Shown one piece after another: positions 35,583 through 45,100 of a DNA stretch of 64,000 bases. The notes under the pieces were generated by a model that ran no database searches, had not been told where the DNA came from, and saw only the letters and a list, made by a program, of their open reading frames with translations. Position 1 is the first letter of the stretch; each line of letters begins with the position of its first letter. This stretch comes from Siminovitchia sediminis (GTDB taxonomy: Bacteria > Bacillota > Bacilli > Bacillales > Bacillaceae_C): contig NZ_JBHUEO010000062.1 of NCBI RefSeq assembly GCF_042680885.1, forward strand, positions 22,209-86,208, read 5' to 3'. The position numbers were made by a program, and so were the translations under genes.

Positions 35583-36125
35583 CTTGTCGCCCCTGGGCAG
35601 CCGCCCTGCACTTTTCTTGTGTCCAGCTACGGGCGGCAGGGGCTCGAGGTCGCTTCGGAAAAAACATGAAGGCAAAGGACGCCTTCTCTGCTTTTTCCTC
35701 CAGCGCTTGTCGCCCCTGGGCAGCCGCCCTGCACTTTTCTTGTGTCCAGCTACGGGCGGCAGGGGCTCGAGGTCGCTTCGGAAAAAACATGAAGGCAAAG
35801 GACGCCTTCTCTGCTTTTTCCTCCAGCGCTTNNNNNNNNNNNNNNNNNNNNNNNNNNNNNNNNNNNNNNNNNNNNNNNNNNNNNNNNNNNNNNNNNNNNN
35901 NNNNNNNNNNNNNNNNNNNNNNNNNNNNNNNNNNNNNNNNNNNNNNNNNNNNNNNNNNNNNNNNNNNNNNNNNNNNNNNNNNNNNNNNNNNNNNNNNNTT
36001 CTTGTGTCCAGCTACGGGCGGCAGGGGCTCGAGGTCGCTTCGGAAAAACCATGAAGGCAAAGGACGCCTTCTCTGCTTTTTCCTCCAGCGCTTGTCGCCC
36101 CTGGGCAGCCGCCCTGCGCTTTTCT
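35583..36125. repeat. GC-rich ~123-bp intergenic tandem repeat
   Basis: CTTGTCGCCCCTGGGCAGCC begins units at 35583, 35706 and 36091. Each contains a GCCGCCC...GGGCGGC pair, AAGGCAAAGGACGCCTT (a small palindrome) and CTCCAGCGCT. The last copy ends at the camS stop codon. GC is clearly above the surroundings. Elements with similar CTCGAGGTCGCTTCGG / CCAGCGCTTGTCG words are, to my memory, dispersed in intergenic DNA of several Bacillaceae. Long open frames across it are an effect of its composition, not genes. Confidence 0.85.
35832..35998. other. Assembly gap (167 N) inside the 123-bp repeats
   Basis: Run of N between repeat copies. Confidence 0.99.
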
Positions 36126-37281
36126 AGTAAATATGCACAAACGGCTCTTCCTGACCGGCTTCCCTGACGATGAGTGCTTCAGCTCCGTTCACTGAATTGA
36201 TCTCCACTTCCACATTGATATAATCAGGGAAGTGATCAATGATCAGCGAGGTGGCCCACTGGGTAAAGCCAATCATCTCCGCCTCGCCGAACATTTGGAC
36301 GGGTATTTCAATATTCATGTCCACCAGCTGGCCATCCTTATAAAATCCCCTGCCAATGACACCATTGTAATTAGGGAAATATTCCTCAATGTCATCTTTG
36401 AATCTCATGAAGAATGTTTGGTCATCCCGATGGTTTTTCTCAGCTTCCTCGGATGGAAACAAAACATATTTCTCATCGATTTTTTTCCAGTCACCCAAGG
36501 AATTGCCGTTTTCAGAGACAGCATAGGCAAAGAACGTCCCGGGGATCACATCATTTTTTCCTTTTTGTTCAAATAAAGCAATGGTGATCGGAACATCGCC
36601 CAGCCCCTTCATATTGCGCATCCGATTAATTACCTCATCGGCTATTTTTTTGCCTTCTGCTTCCAGTTTGTCTCGCGAAATTTTTTGTTCAAAGGTTGCA
36701 CCGTATTTCTCTTTTTGGTAATAATGCACAGAGTTGAGAGCAAGGCCAATGACCACACCGCTTAATTTGACCGACTTATCATTTTTAATTAAATAATTAT
36801 GTTCCAGAATATGTGCAAGATAGATCGGGTTTCTTTCATTCTGTTCTTCAATCGATCCTTTACCGTCATTCAACGGGTTTAACCCCACATTCTGCTCTTC
36901 CTTGAGCCCTCTTTCCTTAAGCTGCTCTTTTGTAAATTTCCGGTTTAACCAAAGGCTAACCGTTTCTTTATCCAAGTATTGCCCTTCCTGGAAAACATAT
37001 TTTTCCGGAGAAAACTGGTTCATTGCCACCCTCATCAGTCCTGTTTCAAACTCATCAATGTCGTATCGTGAATTGAGGTTTGAAACAACCATTCCCCTAG
37101 CTTTGCTGGGTACAAAAGGAATGAGGGAGCGGTAGGAATCCTGAAGCTGGTAATTCGGAATAATGGATGTTTCTTTTTTGCTATCATCACTTTCCTGGAC
37201 AACTTCCTTTTCATCTTGGAATCCCGGGGCACAACCTGTTAATAAAACTGCTGCCATCAGCAGAGAAAACCACTTTTTCAT
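36124..37281 (-). CDS. camS: CamS family lipoprotein (sex pheromone precursor-like, YerH)
   Basis: Lipoprotein of 385 residues: start MKKWFSLLMAAVLLTGC with the lipidated cysteine at 17. The enterococcal/staphylococcal relative releases pheromone cAM373 from its signal peptide; the body function in Bacillus is not established. The ATG at 37281 follows a GGTGG/AAAAGG region; an upstream in-frame ATG adds a non-signal extension and is rejected. It follows ligA by 17 bases and is likely co-transcribed with pcrB-pcrA-ligA. Its stop codon touches the 123-bp repeat. Confidence 0.92.
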   Translation of the reverse strand: MKKWFSLLMAAVLLTGCAPGFQDEKEVVQESDDSKKETSIIPNYQLQDSYRSLIPFVPSKARGMVVSNLNSRYDIDEFETGLMRVAMNQFSPEKYVFQEGQYLDKETVSLWLNRKFTKEQLKERGLKEEQNVGLNPLNDGKGSIEEQNERNPIYLAHILEHNYLIKNDKSVKLSGVVIGLALNSVHYYQKEKYGATFEQKISRDKLEAEGKKIADEVINRMRNMKGLGDVPITIALFEQKGKNDVIPGTFFAYAVSENGNSLGDWKKIDEKYVLFPSEEAEKNHRDDQTFFMRFKDDIEEYFPNYNGVIGRGFYKDGQLVDMNIEIPVQMFGEAEMIGFTQWATSLIIDHFPDYINVEVEINSVNGAEALIVREAGQEEPFVHIY

Positions 37282-37297
37282 TCCTTTTCTTCCACCT

Positions 37298-39310
37298 TTA
37301 TTGATTGAGTTCCTCCAGAAGCTTATCCTCGTCCCAGATTTCAATATTCAGTTCCTGTGCCTTCTTCAATTTCGATCCGGCATCGGTCCCGGCGATCACC
37401 AGGTCCGTTTTTTTACTAACGCTCCCTGCTACGTGACCGCCAAGTATTTCAATTTTTTCTTTTGCATCATTACGGGTTAACTTTTCCAGTTTCCCGGTGA
37501 GTACAATGGTCTTATTGGTAAAGACAGACTCCGTATCGGCAACTTCAGATACTTTTGGCCCCTTATAAGCCATGTTGACCCCTGCTGATTTCAATTCGGA
37601 AATCAGCTCCTCCACCTCATCATTGTCAAAATAGGTAACAATCGCATCCGACATTTTTTCACCGATTTCCGGGATATTCACCAGATCCTCCCGGGAAGCT
37701 GTCATCAGATTGTCCATTGTCTCGTAATGTTCCGCTAAAATTCTGGCAGCCCGCTCTCCTACATGGCGGATCCCCAAACCAAATAACAGTTTTTCAAGGG
37801 AGTTCGCTTTTGAGTTTTCAATTGCCGTCAGTAAATTATTGACGGACTTTTCGCCCATTCTTTCTAGTTGAAGCAACTGCTCCTTTTTCAAAAAGTAAAT
37901 ATCGGCCGGATCCCGGACTAATTCATGCTCAAAAAGCTGGCTGATGACTTTTTCACCAAGGCCGTCGATGTTCATCGCGTTTCGGGAAACAAAGTGAATC
38001 AGCCCTTCTCTCCTTTGAGCCGGACACTTCGGATTGATGCAGCGCAGGGCCACTTCTCCTTCCAGCCGTATCAGCTCACTTTCGCATGCCGGACATTGGA
38101 CCGGCATGTGGAAAATGGTCTCTTCGCCTGTCCTTCGTTCTGTCAGGACATTGACAACTTCCGGGATGATATCCCCCGCTTTTTTCACGATCACCCAGTC
38201 TCCAAGCATAATATCTTTTTCACGTATCAGATCTTCATTATGCAGGGAAGCACGCTGGACGGTGGTACCTGCAACTTGAACAGGATCCAGTATGGCAGTC
38301 GGCGTGATAACCCCGGTCCGTCCGACACTTAATTCGATATCTATCAACTTTGTGACAACTTCTTCAGCAGGGAATTTATAAGCAATGGCCCATCGCGGTG
38401 ATTTGGCTGTATAACCAAGCTTCTCCTGGTGCTCCAGTGAATCTACTTTGATGACGATCCCGTCAATATCATAATTCAGGCTTGGGCGTTTTTCCGTCCA
38501 CGCCTCGACATATTTAATCACTTCATCAATGGTTTGGCATTTTCTCCACTCTTTGTTGACTTTCAGGCCAAGTTTCTGCAATTGTTCAAGCGCCTCGCTA
38601 TGTGTCGACACGTTAATCGATCCATAGTTCCCCACACCATAAAGGAAAATATCAAGATGGCGGGATGCAGCAATTCTTGGGTCCAACTGGCGCAAAGAAC
38701 CGGCAGCTGCATTTCTCGGATTGGCAAAAAGCATCTCACCCTTTTTTGCCCTATCTTCATTCAGTCGTTCAAATGACTGTCTTGGCATGTATGCCTCCCC
38801 GCGCACTTCAAAAGTTAACTGTTCTTTTAAACGGAGCGGGATGGAGCGGATAGTTCTTAAATTGGCTGTAATATTTTCACCGGTTGTTCCATCGCCTCTT
38901 GTAGAACCAAGGACAAACAGTCCATCTTCATACTGAAGAGAAACGGCAAGTCCATCAATTTTCAGTTCACATACATAGGAAAAATCATCCCCGATTCCCT
39001 GGCGGACCCGGCGGTCAAAATCCCGCAAATCCTGTTCACCAAACGCATTGGACAGACTGAGCATCGGCGTTCTGTGCTGTACTTTTTCAAAACTGGAAAG
39101 CGCCTCGCCGCCAACACGCTGAGTAGGTGATTCAGGCGTGATCAGATCCGGGTATGTTTCTTCAATATTGATTAATTCCTGCATGAGGCGGTCATATTCC
39201 GCATCAGGGACTGAAGGTTGATTCAACACATAATATTCAAAGTTATACTGATTTAATAAATTATGCAGTTCCTTTACCTGCTTTTGGGCAGTCTCACGGT
39301 CCATGTCCAC
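37298..39310 (-). CDS. ligA: NAD-dependent DNA ligase LigA
   Basis: Replicative ligase of 670 residues. The N-terminal Ia domain (EYYVLNQPSVPDAEYDRL) is followed by the adenylated lysine K117 in ELKIDGLA. The four-cysteine zinc finger (CPAC...CINPKCPAQ), helix-hairpin-helix repeats and C-terminal BRCT domain (VFTNKTIVLTGKL...) are all present. It seals nicks using NAD+. Nine bases follow the pcrA stop. Confidence 0.98.
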   Translation of the reverse strand: MDMDRETAQKQVKELHNLLNQYNFEYYVLNQPSVPDAEYDRLMQELINIEETYPDLITPESPTQRVGGEALSSFEKVQHRTPMLSLSNAFGEQDLRDFDRRVRQGIGDDFSYVCELKIDGLAVSLQYEDGLFVLGSTRGDGTTGENITANLRTIRSIPLRLKEQLTFEVRGEAYMPRQSFERLNEDRAKKGEMLFANPRNAAAGSLRQLDPRIAASRHLDIFLYGVGNYGSINVSTHSEALEQLQKLGLKVNKEWRKCQTIDEVIKYVEAWTEKRPSLNYDIDGIVIKVDSLEHQEKLGYTAKSPRWAIAYKFPAEEVVTKLIDIELSVGRTGVITPTAILDPVQVAGTTVQRASLHNEDLIREKDIMLGDWVIVKKAGDIIPEVVNVLTERRTGEETIFHMPVQCPACESELIRLEGEVALRCINPKCPAQRREGLIHFVSRNAMNIDGLGEKVISQLFEHELVRDPADIYFLKKEQLLQLERMGEKSVNNLLTAIENSKANSLEKLLFGLGIRHVGERAARILAEHYETMDNLMTASREDLVNIPEIGEKMSDAIVTYFDNDEVEELISELKSAGVNMAYKGPKVSEVADTESVFTNKTIVLTGKLEKLTRNDAKEKIEILGGHVAGSVSKKTDLVIAGTDAGSKLKKAQELNIEIWDEDKLLEELNQ

Positions 39311-39319
39311 AACCCTTTC

Positions 39320-41524
39320 TTAGACTTTCTTGATCGGAGCAAAATCCGCCAAAAGGCGCTTGATCCCTGTCGGGCTTGGAAAAGCAATATCGAGTTCCAC
39401 ACTTCCGCCGTCTTTCTTTATGCTGACCACCGTGCCGGTGCCCCATTTTTTATGTTCTGCCTTGTCCCCTACCTTCCAATCGGCCTGGTCCGTATCCGAA
39501 GCGGGTACCGGGCGGGAAGCAGGCCTGGAAGCCGGCTGTTTATTTCTGAATCCAAATGTGAATGACGCGCTCGGTTCTCTCTCCACTTCTTCCACAAGTT
39601 CATCCGGGATTTCATCAATAAAGCGTGAAACTGGATTCATGTTTGTACGGCCATAGAGGGTCCTCATATGAGCATTGGTCATATAGAGCTCCTCTTCAGC
39701 CCTCGTAATACCTACATAAGCCAGCCGCCGTTCTTCTTCCATCTCATCTTCATCCACCAGAGAGCGGTTATGGGGAAATATGCCTTCCTCCATTCCGATT
39801 AAAAAGACAACCGGAAATTCTAATCCTTTGGCGGAGTGGAGCGTCATAAGCGTAACTGCATCGTTGCCGTCATCAGACTCATTCAGTTGGTCAATGTCTG
39901 CAATCAGCGCTAAATCCGTTAAAAAGGCAACGAGGCTTTTATCATCGCTTCCGTCTTCAAAACTTTTTGTAACAGACAGGAACTCTTCTATATTTTCAAG
40001 ACGGCTTTCAGCTTCAAGCGTTTTTTCTGCCTTCAGCATGTCACGATACCCAGATTTATCAATCACTTCTTCAACCAGCTCTGTTACCGACAAGTATTCC
40101 TGCATCTGTTCAAAGTTATGGATCATTTCATAGAAAGCTGAGGCAGAATTCGCCACTCTCGGGCTTACCCCGATAAAATCGATTACCTTTAGGGCATCAA
40201 ACATAGATGTATCCTGCTCGTTGGCATAAGCAGCGATCCGTTCCATGGAAGCAGCTCCAATTCCGCGCTTGGGTACATTGATGATGCGCTGTAAGCTGAT
40301 ATCATCATCCGGATTGGCAATCAGCCTTAAATAGGCTAGGAGGTCTTTTATTTCTTTTCGGTCGTAGAACTTTGTACCTCCTACAATGTTGTAGGGAATA
40401 TTTGATTTCATCAAAACTTCTTCCAAGGCACGTGATTGAGCATTTGTTCTATACAGGATCGCAATGTCTGATCGATCTCTTTTGCCGGACTCTGTTAAGT
40501 CTTTGATTTGGCGCGCAACAAATTCCGCCTCTGTTTTTTCCCCATCTGCACGGTAATATTTAATCTTTTCACCGTGGTCATTATCCGTCCATAATTTTTT
40601 CGGTTTACGGTTCAAATTATTCTTGATGACCTCATTCGCAGCTTCAAGAATTTTTTTCGTTGAGCGATAATTTTGTTCAAGTAAAATGACTTTCGCGTTG
40701 GGATAGTCTTTTTCAAAAGAAAGGATGTTAGCAATATCCGCGCCGCGCCACCTATAGATCGATTGGTCGGAGTCTCCGACAACACACAGATTTTCAAATC
40801 TCTCTGCAATCATCTTGACAAGCATGTACTGTGCGCGGTTCGTATCCTGGTACTCATCCACATGAATATATTGAAATTTCCGCTGATAGAATTCCAGCAC
40901 CTCCGGGACTCTTTTAAACAGCTGGATCGTGACCATAATCAGGTCGTCAAAATCCAACGAATGGTTTCTCCGGAGGCGTCTTTGGTATTCCGTGTACACT
41001 TCACTTATGACCTTGTCGTAAAAACCTGAAGCATCCTTAGCATATTCCTCTGCTGTGATCAGCTCGTTTTTCTTATTGCTGATCGAGCCTAATATTGCCC
41101 GTGGATCAAACTTTTTTGAATCTATATTTTTATCTTTTAACACACCTTTGATAACAGACAGCTGATCCGTCGTATCCAAGATGGAAAAGTTCCGGTTATA
41201 TCCCAGCCGGTCAATGTCACGGCGCAGGATCCGTACACACATCGAATGAAAAGTCGAAATCCATACATCCCGGGCATCGGAGCCGATAATTTTTCCGATC
41301 CGATCCTTCATTTCTCTTGCAGCTTTATTTGTGAAAGTGATTGCCAGGATATTATAGGGGTTGATACCTTTTTCCAATATTAAATAAGCTACCCTGTGGG
41401 TCAGTACCCTTGTCTTTCCGCTTCCCGCACCTGCCATGATCAGCAGCGGCCCTTCGGTCGTTTTAACCGCTTCTTTCTGTTCTTTATTTAAACCCTCCAG
41501 TAGATTTCCGGCTAAAAATTGCAT
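39320..41524 (-). CDS. pcrA: ATP-dependent DNA helicase PcrA
   Basis: SF1A 3'-5' helicase of 734 residues acting in repair and in removing RecA and stalled polymerases. Walker A AGAGSGKT is at 31-38, then TFTNKAAREMK, VDEYQDTNRAQ, VGDSDQSIYRWRGA, QNYRST, TLHSAKGLEFPVVF and VGITRAEEELY. The C-terminal PVPASDTDQADWKVGDKAEHKKWGTGTVV is the tudor-like RNA-polymerase-binding tail. Confidence 0.98.
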   Translation of the reverse strand: MQFLAGNLLEGLNKEQKEAVKTTEGPLLIMAGAGSGKTRVLTHRVAYLILEKGINPYNILAITFTNKAAREMKDRIGKIIGSDARDVWISTFHSMCVRILRRDIDRLGYNRNFSILDTTDQLSVIKGVLKDKNIDSKKFDPRAILGSISNKKNELITAEEYAKDASGFYDKVISEVYTEYQRRLRRNHSLDFDDLIMVTIQLFKRVPEVLEFYQRKFQYIHVDEYQDTNRAQYMLVKMIAERFENLCVVGDSDQSIYRWRGADIANILSFEKDYPNAKVILLEQNYRSTKKILEAANEVIKNNLNRKPKKLWTDNDHGEKIKYYRADGEKTEAEFVARQIKDLTESGKRDRSDIAILYRTNAQSRALEEVLMKSNIPYNIVGGTKFYDRKEIKDLLAYLRLIANPDDDISLQRIINVPKRGIGAASMERIAAYANEQDTSMFDALKVIDFIGVSPRVANSASAFYEMIHNFEQMQEYLSVTELVEEVIDKSGYRDMLKAEKTLEAESRLENIEEFLSVTKSFEDGSDDKSLVAFLTDLALIADIDQLNESDDGNDAVTLMTLHSAKGLEFPVVFLIGMEEGIFPHNRSLVDEDEMEEERRLAYVGITRAEEELYMTNAHMRTLYGRTNMNPVSRFIDEIPDELVEEVEREPSASFTFGFRNKQPASRPASRPVPASDTDQADWKVGDKAEHKKWGTGTVVSIKKDGGSVELDIAFPSPTGIKRLLADFAPIKKV

Positions 41525-41572
41525 GTGATCACCGCCTTTTCCAGAACGTTTGTTCTTGTCATGTCAAACCTA

Positions 41573-42262
41573 TCATCTATTTTTAACAGCCCGGACTGTT
41601 TTTAAAGCTTCTTTCAAATTTTCATACACCGCATTGCCGACAATAATGACATCGGCATGCTCTCCCATTTCCTTTGCCTGATCTGCTGTGTGAATGCCGC
41701 CACCGTAAAAAAGTGTCGTATGTTCTAGCACTTCTTTAACAGACCGAACCATATTGGGGTCACCGTATGTACCGCTGTATTCCAAATAAAAGACTGGCAT
41801 CCGGAACATTTTTTCAGCCATCAAGGCATAAGAAATAATATCCTCCTCGTCCAGTTCGGTATTGGCCTTCGTCAGTCCAGCAGCCTTGCAGTCTTTGTTT
41901 AATATACAATAACCTTCTACAACAATTTCATCCCAATCAATCAATAGTCCATATTCCTTCACCGCCTGGTGATGAAGCCCGCTGATCCAGCGGATATCAC
42001 GGCTATTCAGGACAGATGGAATAAAATATAAATCAAATCCCGGTGTGATGGATTCAATATTGCTGACTTCCAACGCACAAGGAACCGTGTAACGCCGGAT
42101 TTTGGCCAACAGATCCAATACGTTGTCCAGCGTGACTCCGTCTGAACCGCCCACAATGATGGCGTCGGTCCCGGATTCGCAAATCTTCTCCAGCGCCTCA
42201 GAAGAAATTTCTTTATTGGGATCGAGTTTAAAAGCATGGCGCCATTCCTTGACATCATACAT
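41573..42262 (-). CDS. pcrB: Heptaprenylglyceryl phosphate synthase PcrB
   Basis: TIM-barrel prenyltransferase of 229 residues that joins heptaprenyl diphosphate to glycerol-1-phosphate. GGSDGVTLDNV, FIPSVLNS, EGYCILN and YLEYSGTYG...YGGGIH are conserved. The start MYDVKEWRHAFKLDP (ATG 42262, GGAGG ten bases before) matches B. subtilis PcrB; an earlier ATG (42280) overlaps the ribosome site. Head of pcrB-pcrA-ligA-camS. Confidence 0.95.
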   Translation of the reverse strand: MYDVKEWRHAFKLDPNKEISSEALEKICESGTDAIIVGGSDGVTLDNVLDLLAKIRRYTVPCALEVSNIESITPGFDLYFIPSVLNSRDIRWISGLHHQAVKEYGLLIDWDEIVVEGYCILNKDCKAAGLTKANTELDEEDIISYALMAEKMFRMPVFYLEYSGTYGDPNMVRSVKEVLEHTTLFYGGGIHTADQAKEMGEHADVIIVGNAVYENLKEALKTVRAVKNR

Positions 42263-42410
42263 AAAGCGTGAGTCCTCCATTCTCCAATTCCGTAAACTAT
42301 TATAACATTACAGAGGGCAAACTCCGAGTTGAAATGTGAAGAAATGATTGGATGCTGGGATGTAAAAATGGAATTGGACAAAAGCTATGTAACTTTTTTT
42401 CTTGAACATA

Positions 42411-42441
42411 AAAAAACGGTTCAAGCCTTTCACCTGAACCG
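42411..42441 (-). terminator. Minus-strand terminator upstream of pcrB
   Basis: CGGTTCA/TGAACCG stem (42417-42423, 42435-42441) with a T6 run on the minus strand. It terminates whatever enters from the symporter remnant and metC-like side. Confidence 0.85.
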
Positions 42442-42461
42442 GTTGTCCAACACTGACATTT

Positions 42462-42802
42462 TCAAAGAATTTTTTTAACACCTTGATCTTCTGTCCCTTC
42501 ATTTCTTTTTTCCCAATAGTCTGCATTTTCAACACCTAATTTGACAGGGTCAAATGTCAGTTGATTTCCTGTTTTTAATTGTTGTTCATAGTCTCTTAAA
42601 GCGGCAAGTACCGGTTTAATTAAAAAAGAAGGACGAGTATATTGATCCATGTCATAATTCCAAGACTAAAGTCAACCATGGTCCATGCAGCATCTGATGT
42701 CCATAAACTGGTGACAAATACAGAGATTAGAAACATTAGTTTAATCAACCTCAACGGCCATGTTTGATTCCTTTCTCTCATTAAATCAGTAGTAACGGGC
42801 AA
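42462..42802 (-). pseudogene. C-terminal remnant of a sodium:alanine symporter (AgcS/AlsT family)
   Basis: Two overlapping frames together read WTSDAAWTMVDFSLGIMTWIN, ILVLLF / LIKPVLAALRDYEQQL, TFDPVKLGVENADYWEK, the last helix and the FDP..LG..NA..WE tail typical of AlsT-type Na+/amino-acid symporters. The frame changes in a run of six T/A at 42622-42627. All but the last ~100 residues of the protein (about 480 expected) are missing. The B. subtilis counterpart of this locus carries an amino-acid permease gene (yecA) near an Lrp gene. Confidence 0.75.
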
Positions 42803-42962
42803 GTAACGTCATCTATTTTATGGGTGGCGTTACTCTTAAAATCTATGATAAAGTACACTGGAATTATTTTATATTCTATCAAACACATACAGTTTAACTC
42901 TTTCAATTTCTGGAATATTACATAAGTTAGGAGGCATATAATGCTTGATCTTATAAATGGAA

Positions 42963-44147
42963 TCAAACAATCGTTTTATTTTCAATATATTCAAAGGCCT
43001 GCTTGAGATCTGATATTAAATCAGCAGAGTCTTCAATCCCAACAGAATAGCGAATCAACCCCTCCGGGATTCCCATAGCCCGCCGCTCTTCGAGAGTACA
43101 TTCTGCATGGCTTGTTGTGTGTACGGGTCCGACTGTCGTTTCCACAGCACCCAGATTGGCAGCCAAATGGGCAAAACGGAGGCGCGGCAAAAACTCGTTG
43201 ACGGCTTCCAGTCCGCCTTTTAATGAAAAACTAAGCATGCCGCCAAAGCCGCTCATCTGCTTTTTTGCCAACTCGTATGAAGGATCATCGGGCAATCCTG
43301 GATAAAATACCTTTTCTACGAGCGGCTGTTTTGTTAGGAATCCTGCAATTTCTATTGCATTCTCATTTTGCCGTTGGATTCTGATTTGAAGCGTTTTCAT
43401 CCCGCGGATTAAAGAATAGGCTGCATTCGGATCCAGCGGCGCTCCATTGATCATCCGATATTCATAGATTTTATGAACGAGGTCTTTCGAACCGCATATT
43501 ACTCCACCAAGGGCGTCCGCATGGCCTCCTAAATATTTGGTGGCACTATGTACGACTAAATCCGAACCAAGTTGCAATGGATTTTGATTAATCGGCGTCG
43601 CCATCGTGTTGTCGGTGATAACAATAGCTCCAGCCTCATGTGCTGCTTTTGATAATCTGGCAATATTTATCAGTTTCATTGTGGGATTCGTGGGTGTCTC
43701 TAAATATAAAATGTTACAACCTTTATTAATTTCCTTTTCTATCGCTTCGTGATCCGTTGTATCACATAGAGAGACATCCATGCCAAACCTCGGCAAATGA
43801 TCGATAAACAGTTTATTGGTTCCTCCATATGTATCTTTTACAGATACAACTCGGTCCCCCGGTGATAATAAGGTAAACAGTGCATTGCTGATGGCTGCCA
43901 TTCCCGTCGCAAAGCTTACAGATGCTTCGGCGCCTTCGAGTACCCGAACCTTTTCTTCAAAAGCTTCGACAGTAGGATTTTTATAACGGCCATAAATATA
44001 CCCGTCTTTCTTCCCTAAAATCACATCTGACCATTCTTCTACATCGTCATAACCAAAGACTACACTTGAAACAATTGGCACTTGTGTGGATCCGCCGATT
44101 AAATACTTTTCCTCTCCGCCCCATACTGACTTAGTTGAATCATTCAT
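42963..44147 (-). CDS. PLP-dependent trans-sulfuration enzyme (cystathionine gamma-synthase / methionine gamma-lyase family)
   Basis: Cys/Met metabolism PLP enzyme of 394 residues. The PLP lysine is K204 in HSATKYLGGH; YGRYKNPT, TGMAAISNAL, DTYGGTNKLF and LETPTNPTM complete the active site. The start is ATG 44147, eight bases after AGGAG. The exact reaction (cystathionine synthase, lyase or methionine gamma-lyase) cannot be decided from sequence. It lies next to an Lrp/AsnC gene, its likely regulator, and is not part of a visible methionine operon. Confidence 0.88.
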   Translation of the reverse strand: MNDSTKSVWGGEEKYLIGGSTQVPIVSSVVFGYDDVEEWSDVILGKKDGYIYGRYKNPTVEAFEEKVRVLEGAEASVSFATGMAAISNALFTLLSPGDRVVSVKDTYGGTNKLFIDHLPRFGMDVSLCDTTDHEAIEKEINKGCNILYLETPTNPTMKLINIARLSKAAHEAGAIVITDNTMATPINQNPLQLGSDLVVHSATKYLGGHADALGGVICGSKDLVHKIYEYRMINGAPLDPNAAYSLIRGMKTLQIRIQRQNENAIEIAGFLTKQPLVEKVFYPGLPDDPSYELAKKQMSGFGGMLSFSLKGGLEAVNEFLPRLRFAHLAANLGAVETTVGPVHTTSHAECTLEERRAMGIPEGLIRYSVGIEDSADLISDLKQAFEYIENKTIV

Positions 44148-44163
44148 TTTGGTCACTCCTAGT

Positions 44164-44610
44164 CTATTCAATATTTTGATCTCTAATTGGTAAAACAGTA
44201 GTAGATTTTAGTTCCGCATATGATAAACTGGTGTGAATCCCGCTGACCCCCGGAAGAGAGCTGAGCTTTGTTCCTACAAAGTTTTTCAGATCCTTACTAT
44301 TCTTGATCACCGCCTTTATCATATAATCATATTCACCTGTAATGGTATGACACTCCAATATTTCAGGCATTTTACGAATAGCTTGTTGAATCTGTTCGTT
44401 TTCTTTTTTCTGATGGGAAGTTGTTTTGACAGAAATAAAACACACCAAATCAAAACCAAGCTTCTCTCTATTCAGCAAAGTTACATAACCATCGATGACC
44501 CCTTCATTTTCCAGTCGTTTGACTCTCGCGTGCGTTGCTGGAGGAGAAAGATTGACTCTTCGTGCGAGTTCAACGTTGCTGATATTTGCCTCTTTTTGAA
44601 GAATGTCCAA
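44164..44610 (-). CDS. Lrp/AsnC-family regulator with damaged 5' end
   Basis: Regulator with HTH (NVELARRVNLSPPATHARVKRLENEGVI) and C-terminal RAM ligand domain (ITGEYDYMIKAVIK...GVSGIHTSL). The first usable in-frame start is TTG 44610, which removes the conserved first helix. That helix (ISEIDRKLLDILQKEA) is encoded just upstream in the same frame. The only ATG with a ribosome site (ATG 44660, GGGGTGG) is one base out of frame. One missing base near codon two would explain this. Likely partner of the adjacent PLP enzyme gene. Confidence 0.8.
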   Translation of the reverse strand: MDILQKEANISNVELARRVNLSPPATHARVKRLENEGVIDGYVTLLNREKLGFDLVCFISVKTTSHQKKENEQIQQAIRKMPEILECHTITGEYDYMIKAVIKNSKDLKNFVGTKLSSLPGVSGIHTSLSYAELKSTTVLPIRDQNIE

Positions 44611-44660
44611 TAACTTTCTGTCTATTTCACTAATCCGACTCTTGTTAATGATTCTAACAT

Positions 44661-45100
44661 AATACCACCCCTTTTATATGATTATTTCGAATTTTAACAA
44701 ATAATTGAAATATATTGACGAATGAACTCTGGTTTACTTATTTTTATTCTGTTAACCACCTCCCCAAAATACACTTTTATAATGTTTATAAGTCAAGTGT
44801 GAGTAGCTATTCAAAAAAAAGACTGTCACACAGCCGGCAATGACCCACAATTGACAGTCTGGAATATTGGTACAACTTTGACTCTTCCCCTATTACCTCA
44901 TTCCATCAAACAACACATAATGTAAAGAGCGATTCATTCATGCTTCGTGAACCTCCTCACCAAATCTAAGATTTGGAAGGGGCTTCTGTGTCGTGCACGG
45001 CATCCAGTTTTCGCCGTGACCCTGCTGGGTGTCCGTTTCCCGGATTGAAGGGGATTTCTCTTGTATTTTTGTTATTTGAACCGGAAATCTATGTGTTAAA
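44661..45100. other. Intergenic stretch between lrp and DUF2200
   Basis: About 440 bases, AT-rich near lrp and GC-richer at 44960-45060. It contains the terminator at 44813-44860. I find no convincing gene; the plus frame at 44973 lacks a ribosome site. Confidence 0.5.
44813..44860 (-). terminator. Minus-strand terminator
   Basis: AGACTGTCA/TGACAGTCT ends pair (44820-44828, 44852-44860) around a GC-rich interior, followed by T8 on the minus strand. The nearest upstream minus gene is DUF2200, about 240 bases away. Confidence 0.8.

Noticed and set aside
35356..36127. Long frames on both strands through the 123-bp repeats
   Set aside because: They cross the N gap and arise from GC-rich repeated sequence; no start sites or family resemblance.
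42308..42535. 75-codon minus frame upstream of pcrB
   Set aside because: Overlaps the terminator and the symporter remnant; no homology or initiation signal.
42787..42845. GTAACG/CGTTAC hairpin after the metC-like gene
   Set aside because: Stem pairs well but no T run on either strand, so not called a terminator.
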